This document shows positions 24,721-32,584 of a stretch of DNA of 38,330 nucleotides, piece by piece. The translations under genes were made by a program, and so were the position numbers. Origin of the DNA: Chitinophagaceae bacterium. Lineage in GTDB: Bacteria; Bacteroidota; Bacteroidia; Chitinophagales; Chitinophagaceae. How positions within the stretch are numbered: the first letter of the stretch is position 1; every line of letters begins with the position of its first letter. The notes beneath the pieces were generated by a model, which did not search any database, was not told the DNA's origin, and was given only the letters and a program-made list of their open reading frames with translations. The stretch lies in contig JAQBNL010000040.1 in NCBI GenBank assembly GCA_028288585.1, positions 1-38,330 on the forward strand. Direction: 5' to 3'.

Positions 24721-24749
24721 CCTCTCCCTTCGGGGGGATATAGAGAGGG
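24721..24749. repeat. Hairpin repeat between dnaB and rsmE
   Basis: CCTCTC (24721-24726) pairs with GAGAGG (24743-24748) around a C/G-rich middle. The 52-bp gap between the dnaB stop and the rsmE start is mostly this element. On the minus strand it has no T run after the stem, so it is a poor terminator for dnaB. Its minus-strand sequence with CCCTCTC and TATATCCCC resembles 26436-26463 on the other side of dnaB. Confidence 0.5.
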
Positions 24750-24752
24750 TTT

Positions 24753-26315
24753 TTAAAATGGTGTTTCATCGTCAAACTCACCGTCATTCATTTTACTTCC
24801 TTTTTGAATGTAGAACTTAGCGCCGCCATCAACATCACTAACAGGTTTCCAGCTACCACCTGCAGGAAGCTGCCCACTGGTATCAGTTCCATCTTCTTCA
24901 ATAAATTTTTGAATATGCAGTAACGCTTTTAGTTTGATGGTATCGAGTTGCCCGTTCCTGTGCTTTGCAATACGTACATGGGTTTCACCTTTATTGCTTT
25001 CGCCCATTTCATTTGCAGTGATGTCATAATACTCAGGACGGTACAGGAACATAACCATATCTGCATCCTGCTCAATAGCGCCGGATTCCCTAAGGTCACT
25101 CAACTGCGGAATTTTTTGACCCTCTTTTGCACCACGCTTTTCAACCTCACGGCTTAACTGGCTTAATGCAAGAATAGGAATATTTAATTCCTTCGCAAGC
25201 CCTTTCAGATCTCTTGAAATACGGCTTATCTCCTGCTCACGATTACTGTTGCGGTTCTCACTGGTTCCACTCATCAACTGCAGGTAATCGATAATTATCA
25301 AACCAACATTATGTTTGTTTTTTAAACGGCGGCATTTTGCACGAAGCTCAAAAATATTCAGCGCTGCTGTATCATCAATATGAATCGGTGCGGATGCTAA
25401 TCTTTCAATTCCTTTTTTGTAGAGCTGTTTCATCTCGTGTTCTTCCAGTCGTCCTCTTGCAATTTTCTCTAACCAAATCTCACTTTCGGCACTTAAAATT
25501 CTTTGCACCAATTGTCCTGCGCTCATCTCTAAAGAAAAGAAACCAACTGCCGTAGGCTTTGTTGGATGCAATGCTGCATTGCGGGCAAGGTTTAATGCAA
25601 ATGCAGTTTTACCCACAGATGGACGTGCTGCAAGAATTATCAAGTCGGTTGGCTGCCAGCCATACGTTAACCTGTCAAGCAAATGAAACCCTGTGGGTAC
25701 GCCGCTTATTTCATCCTGGCGTGTACGCAGATCTTCGATCCGCTGAATTGTTTTTACCAAAACAGTATCAATACTTGCATAATCTTTACGAAGATGATTA
25801 TTGGTAATTTCAAACAGTTTGCTTTCTGCTTCATCCAATAATTCAAACACATCTGTGCTATCTTCATAAGCATCACCAATTATTTCACCACTTATTCTTA
25901 TTAATTCTCTTTGAATAAATTTTTGAAGGATGATTCTTGAGTGAGCCTCAATATTTGCAGAGGAAACAACCGCATTGGTAAGCTTTGAAACATAATAAGG
26001 ACCGCCAACCACATCTAACTCCTCACGGAATTTTAATTCCTCAACAACGGTTAAAAGATCGATGGGTAAATTTTTCTGTTGCAAGCCCTGCATGGCCCTG
26101 TAGATGCGCTGGTTTGATTCTACATAAAAACATTCAGGTTTCAGAATTTCTACTACGGTATCAAAAGCGCTTTTTTCCAGCATGATAGCGCCAAGTACAG
26201 CCTCTTCAAGTTCCTTAGCCTGCGGCGGCACCTTGCCATACATCATTGTTCCAAGGTCGAGGGAGCCGCTTTTGCGACGTGTTTTTCTGTCTTTATTTAG
26301 ATTAGTAAGATCCAT
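24753..26315 (-). CDS. dnaB: Replicative DNA helicase DnaB
   Basis: DnaB is the hexameric helicase of the replication fork. The 520-residue protein has the N-terminal helical domain (VPPQAKELEEAVLGAIMLEKSAF, residues about 29-150), a linker, and the RecA-like C-terminal domain. That domain carries Walker A ARPSVGKTAF at 230-239, the DnaB motif FFSLEMSAGQLVQRI, Walker B VGLIIIDYLQLMSG, and LKGLAKELNIPILALSQLSREVE. No intein interrupts these motifs, which is worth noting since dnaB often carries one. The C-terminal tail is acidic (MNDGEFDDETPF), as expected for protein-protein contacts. It is upstream of rsmE on the same strand, separated by a hairpin repeat. Confidence 0.96.
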   Translation of the reverse strand: MDLTNLNKDRKTRRKSGSLDLGTMMYGKVPPQAKELEEAVLGAIMLEKSAFDTVVEILKPECFYVESNQRIYRAMQGLQQKNLPIDLLTVVEELKFREELDVVGGPYYVSKLTNAVVSSANIEAHSRIILQKFIQRELIRISGEIIGDAYEDSTDVFELLDEAESKLFEITNNHLRKDYASIDTVLVKTIQRIEDLRTRQDEISGVPTGFHLLDRLTYGWQPTDLIILAARPSVGKTAFALNLARNAALHPTKPTAVGFFSLEMSAGQLVQRILSAESEIWLEKIARGRLEEHEMKQLYKKGIERLASAPIHIDDTAALNIFELRAKCRRLKNKHNVGLIIIDYLQLMSGTSENRNSNREQEISRISRDLKGLAKELNIPILALSQLSREVEKRGAKEGQKIPQLSDLRESGAIEQDADMVMFLYRPEYYDITANEMGESNKGETHVRIAKHRNGQLDTIKLKALLHIQKFIEEDGTDTSGQLPAGGSWKPVSDVDGGAKFYIQKGSKMNDGEFDDETPF

Positions 26316-26435
26316 AATTACATTGCAGGTTGTTAGGGTTAATAAACTGTTTCATCAGGCAAAAAATGATACAGGGCGGCTAAGGTAAATGAGAAAATTT
26401 TAAAAAAAATAAAGACTTTATCCTTAAGTTATTCT

Positions 26436-26463
26436 CCCCCCTCTCCACTTATATATCCCCGAA
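26436..26463 (+). repeat. C-rich repeat related to the hairpin at 24721-24749, on the opposite strand
   Basis: The plus strand here reads CCCTCTCC, then TATATCCCC and GAA. The same blocks, spaced 4-6 bases closer, appear on the minus strand at 24721-24749. The two copies therefore flank dnaB in inverted orientation. The similarity is short, so the relation is tentative. Confidence 0.4.
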
Positions 26464-26653
26464 TTACTGCCCTTTATTAACACTAAAATTGAGCTTCTTC
26501 ACAATTTAAAATATTTTTCCGTTCTATTTCAAAGGATATTCACAAAACTTAGTGGAGAAAAGAAATTTAATTTTTTGGCTGTAAATTTCATTTTATTTCT
26601 TATTAGAAAAGCAATTCCATCGCTTAAATTCATCTTCCTTATTTTTGAAAAAC

Positions 26654-26738
26654 TTTAACTGCAAAGGGCAAGGAGAAGCAGAGTTTGCGCAAAGTCTCTC
26701 TGCGAAATCTCAATTAACTCTTTATCTCTGCGGTTAAA
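26654..26738. repeat. 85-bp palindromic repeat with CTCTGCG motifs
   Basis: The ends pair imperfectly (TTTAACTGCA at 26654-26663 with TGCGGTTAAA at 26729-26738). A nested stem GCAGAG (26678-26683) and CTCTGC (26698-26703) surrounds the self-complementary TTTGCGCAAA (26684-26693). CTCTGCG recurs near 26700 and 26728. Sequences of this flavour (CTCTGCG units ending in GGTTAAA) are familiar as dispersed noncoding repeats in many genomes. It lies 37 bp upstream of pheT. Confidence 0.6.
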
Positions 26739-26774
26739 TTTTGAATTACAGGAGAATAAGAAAATTATATAGGG

Positions 26775-29195
26775 ATGAAAATCAGTTACAATTGGCTTAG
26801 CGAATACTTAACAGAGATACCGGAACCGGAAAAATTAAGCAGCATTTTAACTTCTGTTGGATTAGAAGTTGAAAACCTGGAAAAATTTGAAGAAATAAAA
26901 GGAGGTTTGGAGGGATTGATAATTGGTGAAGTGGTAGAATGTATAAAGCATCCTGATGCTGATAAATTAAAGCTTACAAAAGTAAATACCGGCAATGGAG
27001 AAGCGCTGCAGATCGTTTGCGGCGCACCAAATGTTGCAGTTGGGCAAAAAGTGATAGTAGCAACGGTTGGCACTACAATACATCCTTTAAAAGGTGATTC
27101 GCTCACCATGAAAAAAGCAAAGATCCGTGGGCAGGAAAGCCAGGGCATGATCTGTGCAGAAGATGAAATAGGTATTGGTGAAAGTCATGAAGGAATAATT
27201 GTACTACCGGGGAATGTTGAAGTTGGAAGTAAAGTTTCAGAATATTTTACTCCTTACTCCGACTGGGTATTTGAATTAGGTATTACACCAAACAGGATGG
27301 ATGCAATGAGCCATCTGGGAGTGGCGAAAGATGTATATGCATACTTATCTCACCATAACAAAAAAAGCGCCCCGGTAAAATCTCCTTTTAAAAATAATTT
27401 TAAGGCCGATAACAATAAATTAAAAATTGAAGTTATAATCGAAAATACAGAAGCCTGCCAGCGCTATGCAGGTGTAAGTATAACCAATATTAAAGTTGCT
27501 GAAAGTCCAAAATGGCTGCAACAAAAATTAAAAAGCATCGGTATTCGCCCTATAAATAATATAGTTGATATCACTAATTATATCCTGCATGAAACCGGGC
27601 AGCCGCTGCATGCTTTTGATGCTGATGAAATAACAGGCAAAAAGGTAATTGTAAAAAATCTTGCTGAAGGAACACCCTTTATAACATTGGATGAGAAAGA
27701 AAGGAAGTTAAACGCAGAAGATCTGATGATATGCGATGGCAGCGAAGTGCCTATGTGTTTTGGCGGCGTTTTCGGTGGAATTAAAAGTGGTGTAAAAGAC
27801 ACAACAAAAAATATTTTTTTAGAAAGTGCATGGTTTCATCCAAGATCAATAAGAAGAACTTCTTTACGCCATAATTTAAGAACTGATGCATCAAGCCGCT
27901 TTGAAAAAGGTGTTGATATAAGCAATACAGTAAATGTTCTTAAGCGGGCAGCAATGATGATAAAGGAAATTGCTGGAGGAGAAATAGCATCAGATGTTGT
28001 TGATGTTTATCTAAACCAAAAAGAAAAAACAGAAGTTGTTTTAAAAAATCATTATTTAAAAAAAATAAGCGGAAAAAATTATCATCCTGATACCATAAAA
28101 AATATTTTACAAAGCCTGGACTTTGAAATATTGAAAGAAGGATTAGATGATATTCGCATTGCAGTACCTTTCAGCAAACCGGATATAAGTTTACCGGCAG
28201 ATATTATTGAAGAAATAATGCGGATAGATGGATATGATAATGTTGAGATCCCATCTGCAATAACCATTTCTCCCGCTGTTGAAACTGCAGGATTTGAAGC
28301 ATCATACAAAGAAAAAGTTGCCAACTATTTAATTGGGCTTGGCTTTTCTGAAATACTTACCAACTCAATAACCAATAGTGCCTATTACACAGAAGACGTT
28401 TTAAATAATTCAGTTAAGCTTCTTAATAATTTAAGTGCAGAGCTTGATGTTATGCGATCCTCTTTGTTAGAGACCGGCTTGGAATGTGTGGCGCGTAATA
28501 TTAACCACAAAAATAATAACCTGCTGTTGTTTGAATTTGGGAAAGCTTATTCAACATCAGCTATAGGTAATTATAATGAAGAAGAACATTTGTGTTTATA
28601 CGCTTCAGGAAATAAAAATGAATCCGGATGGAGAGGTAAAGAAAATAAAGTTGATATCTATTTTATAAAAGGCGTTTGTGAAAAATTATTCCGGTTATCA
28701 GGGATTAATAACACAAATTTTAAAGTTGCAGGTTCTTCATTAAATACTTTTATTAATGATGATTTGGTGGCGGAGATAAATGCTGCAGACAGGAACAAAC
28801 TTGAGCAATTCTCTATTAAACAGCCTGTTTTTTTTGCTGATATAAATTGGGAGAAATTAACAGCCAATGCCAGGAAAATAAAAATTGAATTTTCAGAAAT
28901 ATCAAAATATCCTGAAGTACACAGAGATATTTCGATGATAGTAAGTAAAAACATCTCTTATGAAAATGTGGAAAGATTGACAAAGGATTTGAATATCACT
29001 AAACTGGTTAACATTAAATTGTTTGATATTTTTGAAAGTGAAAAATTAGGATTGGATAAAAGGTCTCTTGCCATTAGCTTCACTTTTGTTGATAAAGAAA
29101 AAACACTTACTGATAAAGAGATCGACGGAATGATGAATAAAATAATTGTATCTTATGAAAAAGAATTGAGCGCAGAAATAAGAAAAGCCTCTTAA
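26775..29195 (+). CDS. pheT: Phenylalanine--tRNA ligase, beta subunit
   Basis: PheT forms the alpha2beta2 synthetase that charges tRNA-Phe. The 806-residue protein begins MKISYNWLSEYL, followed by an OB-fold tRNA-binding domain (VGLEVENLEKF, GEVVECIKHPDADKLKLTKVNTG, LQIVCGAPNVAVGQKV). Next come the B3/B4 editing domain (VGVSITN-type GVSITNIKVAESPKWLQQKLKSIGIRPINNIVDITNYILHETGQPLHAFD, split across about 230-285) and the B5 domain. The last is a C-terminal FDX-ACB anticodon-binding domain (about 715-806, FSEISKYPEVHRDISMIV...RSLAISFTFVDKEKTLTDKEI). The alpha subunit is not adjacent. Its stop overlaps the next start by one base (TAATG), which implies an operon with the coiled-coil gene and zapA. 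Confidence 0.96.
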   Translation: MKISYNWLSEYLTEIPEPEKLSSILTSVGLEVENLEKFEEIKGGLEGLIIGEVVECIKHPDADKLKLTKVNTGNGEALQIVCGAPNVAVGQKVIVATVGTTIHPLKGDSLTMKKAKIRGQESQGMICAEDEIGIGESHEGIIVLPGNVEVGSKVSEYFTPYSDWVFELGITPNRMDAMSHLGVAKDVYAYLSHHNKKSAPVKSPFKNNFKADNNKLKIEVIIENTEACQRYAGVSITNIKVAESPKWLQQKLKSIGIRPINNIVDITNYILHETGQPLHAFDADEITGKKVIVKNLAEGTPFITLDEKERKLNAEDLMICDGSEVPMCFGGVFGGIKSGVKDTTKNIFLESAWFHPRSIRRTSLRHNLRTDASSRFEKGVDISNTVNVLKRAAMMIKEIAGGEIASDVVDVYLNQKEKTEVVLKNHYLKKISGKNYHPDTIKNILQSLDFEILKEGLDDIRIAVPFSKPDISLPADIIEEIMRIDGYDNVEIPSAITISPAVETAGFEASYKEKVANYLIGLGFSEILTNSITNSAYYTEDVLNNSVKLLNNLSAELDVMRSSLLETGLECVARNINHKNNNLLLFEFGKAYSTSAIGNYNEEEHLCLYASGNKNESGWRGKENKVDIYFIKGVCEKLFRLSGINNTNFKVAGSSLNTFINDDLVAEINAADRNKLEQFSIKQPVFFADINWEKLTANARKIKIEFSEISKYPEVHRDISMIVSKNISYENVERLTKDLNITKLVNIKLFDIFESEKLGLDKRSLAISFTFVDKEKTLTDKEIDGMMNKIIVSYEKELSAEIRKAS

Positions 29196-29482
29196 TGAAC
29201 AATCTTGAAGTACATATTAAATCCGTTAACGAAAAACTTCAGCAGCTGTTAAAAAAACATGTAGCGCTTAAAAAAGAAAACGACAATTTAAAAGAGGAAC
29301 TCAACAATTTTAAAGAAAAGGAAGTTGAATACAAATATGCATTGCATGAGCTTGACCAAAAAGTAAGTATTTTAAAAGCATCTTCAGGTGAAATGAGCGA
29401 AAAAGACCAAAAGGAATTTGAGAAACGAATTAACCAATACATAAAAGAAATTGATAAATGCATTGGATTACTAAGTGATTAA
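29195..29482 (+). CDS. Short coiled-coil protein between pheT and zapA (ZapB-like candidate)
   Basis: The 95-residue protein is almost entirely a predicted coiled coil: heptad leucines and charged residues run through LQQLLKKHVALKKENDNLKEELNNFKEKEVEYKYALHELDQKV (in several pieces, about residues 14-60). A second helix, about 69-93, ends in KEIDKCIGLLSD. It overlaps the pheT stop by one base and ends 2 bp before zapA. In size, coiled-coil content and adjacency to zapA it resembles ZapB, the partner of ZapA at the FtsZ ring in other bacteria. There is no sequence identity that would prove this. Confidence 0.75.
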   Translation: MNNLEVHIKSVNEKLQQLLKKHVALKKENDNLKEELNNFKEKEVEYKYALHELDQKVSILKASSGEMSEKDQKEFEKRINQYIKEIDKCIGLLSD

Positions 29483-29484
29483 TT

Positions 29485-29772
29485 ATGCCAGACCAACTTA
29501 TTCCCATAAATATATTGATCGGCGACAGGACCTATCGTATAAAAAGCCTGCCGGATGATGAAGAAGTTATTCGTAAGACCCTAAAAATAATCAACGACAA
29601 AATAATAGAGTTTAAAACCCAGTTTGCCGGCAAGGACATGCAGGATTACATAGCCATGGTATTAATATGGTATGCTACTCAGGCAGCATCCACAGGGAAT
29701 AACCAGCATGTTGAAGGTGAATTTGAGAAAATATTATCCGGCATAGAAGATCAAATAGATAAGGCTCTTTAA
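29485..29772 (+). CDS. zapA: Cell division protein ZapA
   Basis: ZapA binds and bundles FtsZ filaments at midcell. The 95-residue protein has the short beta-hairpin head (IPINILIGDRTYRIKSLPDDEEVIRKTLKIINDKI) and the long dimerising helix that follows. AMVLIWYATQ sits at the position of the family's conserved hydrophobic helix. The length is that of short ZapA proteins. It is in an apparent operon with pheT and the coiled-coil gene. In proteobacteria the 6S RNA gene often follows zapA; here the downstream gap is too short for it. Confidence 0.85.
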   Translation: MPDQLIPINILIGDRTYRIKSLPDDEEVIRKTLKIINDKIIEFKTQFAGKDMQDYIAMVLIWYATQAASTGNNQHVEGEFEKILSGIEDQIDKAL

Positions 29773-29813
29773 TCCTTCTTACGGGTTGTCCATTAATTTC
29801 CACAGTTTTTATT

Positions 29814-29821
29814 TACCTTCG
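29814..29821 (+). promoter_or_regulatory. Candidate -7 element upstream of rny
   Basis: TACCTTCG differs at one position from TAnnTTTG and lies 78 bp before the rny ATG in the 127-bp gap after zapA. A TTG near 29786 is about 26 bp upstream of it, wider than the ideal spacing. It would give a leader of roughly 70 bases. This is a tentative call. Confidence 0.3.
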
Positions 29822-29899
29822 TTTTATCACGATTCTCATTTGAGTATAAGTGGATTAAGTAGTAAAAGATTATGAACCGTTTTAAAACATTAATTATCA

Positions 29900-31462
29900 A
29901 TGACACAAATACTTCCAATAATCATTGGCGCTGCCGCATTAATAATAGGTATTCTACTGGGTAAATTCCTTTTTGCCAAAAACACAAAAAAACAGTTAGA
30001 AGAAGCAGACCAACAGGCACAAAAAATTATTTCCGACGCTAAAACACAGGCTGAGACATTAAAAAAGGAAAAACTCCTTGAAGCCAAAGAAAATTTTGTT
30101 CAGCTTAAGTCTGATCATGATAAAGAAGTTTTTCAACGCAACCAGAAGTTGAGTGAATCCGAGAACCGGCTTAAGCAAAAAGAACAAACTGTAAATCAAA
30201 AAGACCAGGGTATTGCCAAGCTGATTAAAGACAATGAGGTTATAAAAGAGAACCTTAACCGCCAGCTTGAAGTGGTAAATATTAAGCGTACCGAACTTGA
30301 AAAACACCAGGAAGAACACATCCGCAGGCTGGAAAAAGTTGCAGGTCTCTCTGCAGAAGAAGCTAAAGCGCAATTAATTGAAAGCCTGAAGCAGGACGCA
30401 CATTCCCAGGCGCTTAGTATTCAGCAGGAAATTATTGATGATGCAAAATTGCGGGCTAATAAAGAGGCAAGAAAATTAATTATCCAAACCATACAACGTA
30501 CAGCGGCAGAACAGGCAATTGAAAATGCCATTACTGTTTTTAACCTTGAAAGTGATGAAATAAAAGGCTCTATTATTGGAAGAGAAGGAAGAAACATCAG
30601 GGCTATAGAAGCTGCTACAGGCGTAGATCTTATTGTGGATGATACCCCGGAAGCAATTATCCTTTCATCATTCGATCCCCTGCGCCGTGAGATAGCAAGA
30701 CTCTCTTTACAACGCCTGGTAACTGATGGCCGTATTCATCCTGCACGTATTGAGGAAGTGGTTGAAAAAACCCGTAAGCAATTAGAAGATCAGATCATGG
30801 AGATCGGTGAAAGAACCGTAATTGAATTAGGCATTCATGGATTACATAAAGAACTGGTTCGTATAGTTGGTAAGATGCGTTTCCGTTCTTCTTATGGTCA
30901 AAACTTATTAATGCATAGCCGTGAGGTAGCAAATCTTTGCGGAATTATGGCTGCCGAACTGGGAATGAATGCAAAACTTGCAAAACGTGCCGGTCTTTTA
31001 CATGATATTGGTAAAGTTCCTGATGAAGAAACTGAATTAAGCCATGCTTTGCTGGGAATGAAACTGGCAGAAAAATATGGAGAAAATCCTGCTGTTTGTA
31101 ATGCTATAGGTGCTCACCATGATGAGGTGGAAATGCAATATGTTATCTCCCCTATTGTTCAGGCTTGTGACTCCATGAGTGGTGCAAGGCCAGGTGCCCG
31201 CAGGGAAATTATGCAGCAATACCTGCAGCGTATCAAGGATCTGGAAAATACTGCCCTTGCATATCCCGGAGTAGAAAAAGCTTACGCTATCCAGGCGGGG
31301 CGTGAATTACGGGTTATTGTAGAGGCTGAAAAAGTGTCTGATGGCGAAAGTGATAAACTAAGTTTTGAAATTGCCCAGAAGATTCAAACAGAAATGACCT
31401 ACCCAGGCCAAATAAAAGTTACGGTAATCAGGGAAAAGAGAGCTGTAAACATAGCGAGATAA
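29900..31462 (+). CDS. rny: Ribonuclease Y
   Basis: RNase Y is a membrane-anchored endoribonuclease that starts mRNA decay. The 520-residue protein has one N-terminal transmembrane helix (about residues 5-24, [21 protein letters not shown]), then a long coiled coil (about 28-200). A KH domain with the [15 protein letters not shown] loop starts near 224. An HD domain has [12 protein letters not shown] near 365-375 and the metal His-Asp pair, with the later [10 protein letters not shown] motif. The C-terminus is the standard [15 protein letters not shown]. Length equals the usual 510-520 residues. Confidence 0.96.
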   Translation: MTQILPIIIGAAALIIGILLGKFLFAKNTKKQLEEADQQAQKIISDAKTQAETLKKEKLLEAKENFVQLKSDHDKEVFQRNQKLSESENRLKQKEQTVNQKDQGIAKLIKDNEVIKENLNRQLEVVNIKRTELEKHQEEHIRRLEKVAGLSAEEAKAQLIESLKQDAHSQALSIQQEIIDDAKLRANKEARKLIIQTIQRTAAEQAIENAITVFNLESDEIKGSIIGREGRNIRAIEAATGVDLIVDDTPEAIILSSFDPLRREIARLSLQRLVTDGRIHPARIEEVVEKTRKQLEDQIMEIGERTVIELGIHGLHKELVRIVGKMRFRSSYGQNLLMHSREVANLCGIMAAELGMNAKLAKRAGLLHDIGKVPDEETELSHALLGMKLAEKYGENPAVCNAIGAHHDEVEMQYVISPIVQACDSMSGARPGARREIMQQYLQRIKDLENTALAYPGVEKAYAIQAGRELRVIVEAEKVSDGESDKLSFEIAQKIQTEMTYPGQIKVTVIREKRAVNIAR

Positions 31463-31474
31463 AAAACTTTTCAT

Positions 31475-31482
31475 TACCTTTG
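31475..31482 (+). promoter_or_regulatory. -7 promoter element TACCTTTG for rplS
   Basis: A perfect TAnnTTTG lies 19 bases before the rplS ATG, in the 39-bp gap after rny. The leader would be about 12-15 bases. No TTG -33 element is apparent at the expected distance. Confidence 0.6.
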
Positions 31483-31501
31483 CGCTCTTAAAATTAAAGT
31501 C

Positions 31502-31852
31502 ATGGATGCTATAGCATTTGTTCACGAACAACTAACTGTAAAAAAAGAACTGCCGAAATTTAAAGCCGGCGACAATATAACCGTTAACTATAAAATTCAG
31601 GAAGGCAATAAAGAGCGTATCCAGAGTTTTAAAGGAGATGTTATTAAACGCCAGGGAGAAGGTGGCACAGCAACATTTACCGTTCGCAAAATAAGCGATG
31701 GTATTGGCGTTGAACGTTTGTTCCCGGTATTCTCACCAAATATTGACAGTATTCAATTGCATAAAGTTGGTAAAGTACGCCGTGCAAAATTGTATTTCCT
31801 TCGTGAAAGAAGCGGTAAGAGTGCCCGTATCAAGGAAAAAAGAATGAAATAA
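31502..31852 (+). CDS. rplS: 50S ribosomal protein L19
   Basis: L19 lies at the interface of the 30S and 50S subunits. The 116-residue protein matches the family from end to end: [37 protein letters not shown] (in pieces, about residues 18-54), [24 protein letters not shown], and [24 protein letters not shown]. It has its own -7 element and a downstream intrinsic terminator, so it is probably monocistronic. Confidence 0.97.
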   Translation: MDAIAFVHEQLTVKKELPKFKAGDNITVNYKIQEGNKERIQSFKGDVIKRQGEGGTATFTVRKISDGIGVERLFPVFSPNIDSIQLHKVGKVRRAKLYFLRERSGKSARIKEKRMK

Positions 31853-31877
31853 TAATCTTAAAAGAATTATAATGTTT

Positions 31878-31907
31878 AACCGGAAGCTATGGCGCTCCCG
31901 GTTTTTT
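31878..31907 (+). terminator. Intrinsic terminator after rplS
   Basis: An imperfect hairpin (AACCGG and AGC pairing with GCT and CCGGTT, loop TATGGC, one mismatch) is followed directly by a run of T. It lies 25 bp after the rplS stop. Confidence 0.75.
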
Positions 31908-31967
31908 ATTTAATATTGGCTTCCCTATTACAACAATTTATTTAATTACCCCGTTCATACCCATAAG

Positions 31968-32090
31968 ATGAAAAAAATATTAGTTATTGCACTGTTCTCA
32001 GCATTAATCTTAGGAAGTTGTGCCCGGGGCCTAACCCCATATGAAGCCGCAAGTGGCAAACAGAAATGTGGCAGGTCATACATAAAATAA
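31968..32090 (+). CDS. 40-residue lipoprotein, conserved type of unknown function
   Basis: This short frame starts ATG at 31968 and ends TAA at 32088-32090. It encodes a classic lipoprotein signal (MKKILVIALFSALILGSC), with the lipobox LGSC putting the lipidated Cys at residue 18. A 22-residue mature tail follows (ARGLTPYEAASGKQKC and so on) with a second Cys at 34. Similar tiny lipoproteins with a T-P-x-x-A-A-x-G-x-x-K-C-G tail are, as I recall, widespread in Bacteroidota, so it is probably a real gene. Its function is unknown. It lies between rplS and tatA. Confidence 0.75.
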   Translation: MKKILVIALFSALILGSCARGLTPYEAASGKQKCGRSYIK

Positions 32091-32146
32091 TAACCCTGCG
32101 CACTTTATTATTTTATAAGTGATTTAACTACCTTATTTAAATACTG

Positions 32147-32154
32147 TATCTTTG
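32147..32154 (+). promoter_or_regulatory. -7 promoter element TATCTTTG for tatA
   Basis: A perfect TAnnTTTG lies 19 bases before the tatA ATG at 32174, with the same spacing as the rplS promoter. No matching TTG is visible at -33. Confidence 0.6.
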
Positions 32155-32173
32155 AACTTCTAATTTTAAAACT

Positions 32174-32494
32174 ATGTTAGTTACTTTTTTAAACACTTTC
32201 CTTCTTTCCATGCCCGGTGGATCTGAATGGATATTAATACTTCTTGTAGTCTTATTATTTTTTGGAGGCAGGAAAATTCCTGACCTTATGAGAGGTATAG
32301 GTCGTGGCGTACGTGAATTTAATGATGCCAAGACAAATGTAAAAAATGAAATAGAAGCCGGTATGTCTGAGAAAGATAAGAAAGAACAAGATGCTGAACT
32401 TGAGCTTAAGCAAGCCCAGGAAAGATTAATGGCAGCCCAGGCAAAAGTGCAACAGGCACAGGCTACGCAAATGCAAACAGAACTGCCTAAATAA
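32174..32494 (+). CDS. tatA: Sec-independent protein translocase protein TatA/E
   Basis: TatA forms the pore-like part of the twin-arginine system that exports folded proteins. The 106-residue protein has an N-terminal segment ending in a single transmembrane helix (about residues 18-33, EWILILLVVLLFFGGRKIP). The hallmark hinge FGGRKIPDLMRGIGRGVREF is followed by an amphipathic helix. The C-terminus is a Gln/Ala-rich coiled coil (about 62-100). No tatC lies in the window. It has its own promoter and terminator. Confidence 0.93.
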   Translation: MLVTFLNTFLLSMPGGSEWILILLVVLLFFGGRKIPDLMRGIGRGVREFNDAKTNVKNEIEAGMSEKDKKEQDAELELKQAQERLMAAQAKVQQAQATQMQTELPK

Positions 32495-32514
32495 ATTTTA
32501 CTTTTTATATTGCA

Positions 32515-32566
32515 CGGCTGAAGTGTATGATATCCTTATGGGTTTTCTGCGCTTCAGCCGATTTTT
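32515..32566 (+). terminator. Intrinsic terminator after tatA
   Basis: A 9-bp perfect stem (CGGCTGAAG with CTTCAGCCG) encloses a loop of about 27 bases and is followed by ATTTTTATT. It lies between tatA and gatA and probably ends the tatA transcript. Confidence 0.7.
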
Positions 32567-32584
32567 ATTAATAAATAATTCTAA

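Larger units (their letters stand above)
26316..26774. other. 459-bp intergenic region between divergent dnaB and pheT
   Basis: This is the only long gap in the window. It has no plausible reading frame and no tRNA-like fold that I can see. It must hold the promoters of dnaB (minus) and pheT (plus), but neither shows a clean TAnnTTTG box. It contains two repeat elements, at 26436-26463 and 26654-26738, separated by very AT-rich sequence. Confidence 0.6.

Noticed and set aside
24721-24760. Intrinsic terminator for dnaB
   Set aside because: The T-rich tract follows the hairpin only on the plus strand, the wrong direction for dnaB and rsmE.
24701-24787. 29-residue N-terminal extension of RsmE
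   Set aside because: It is encoded by the hairpin repeat and the end of dnaB; the family start is MSLPIFF at 24700.
24753-26315. Intein in dnaB
   Set aside because: The helicase motifs are contiguous and the length of 520 residues is normal.
29773-29899. 6S RNA gene after zapA, as in proteobacteria
   Set aside because: The gap is only 127 bp, and I see no long hairpin with a central bubble.
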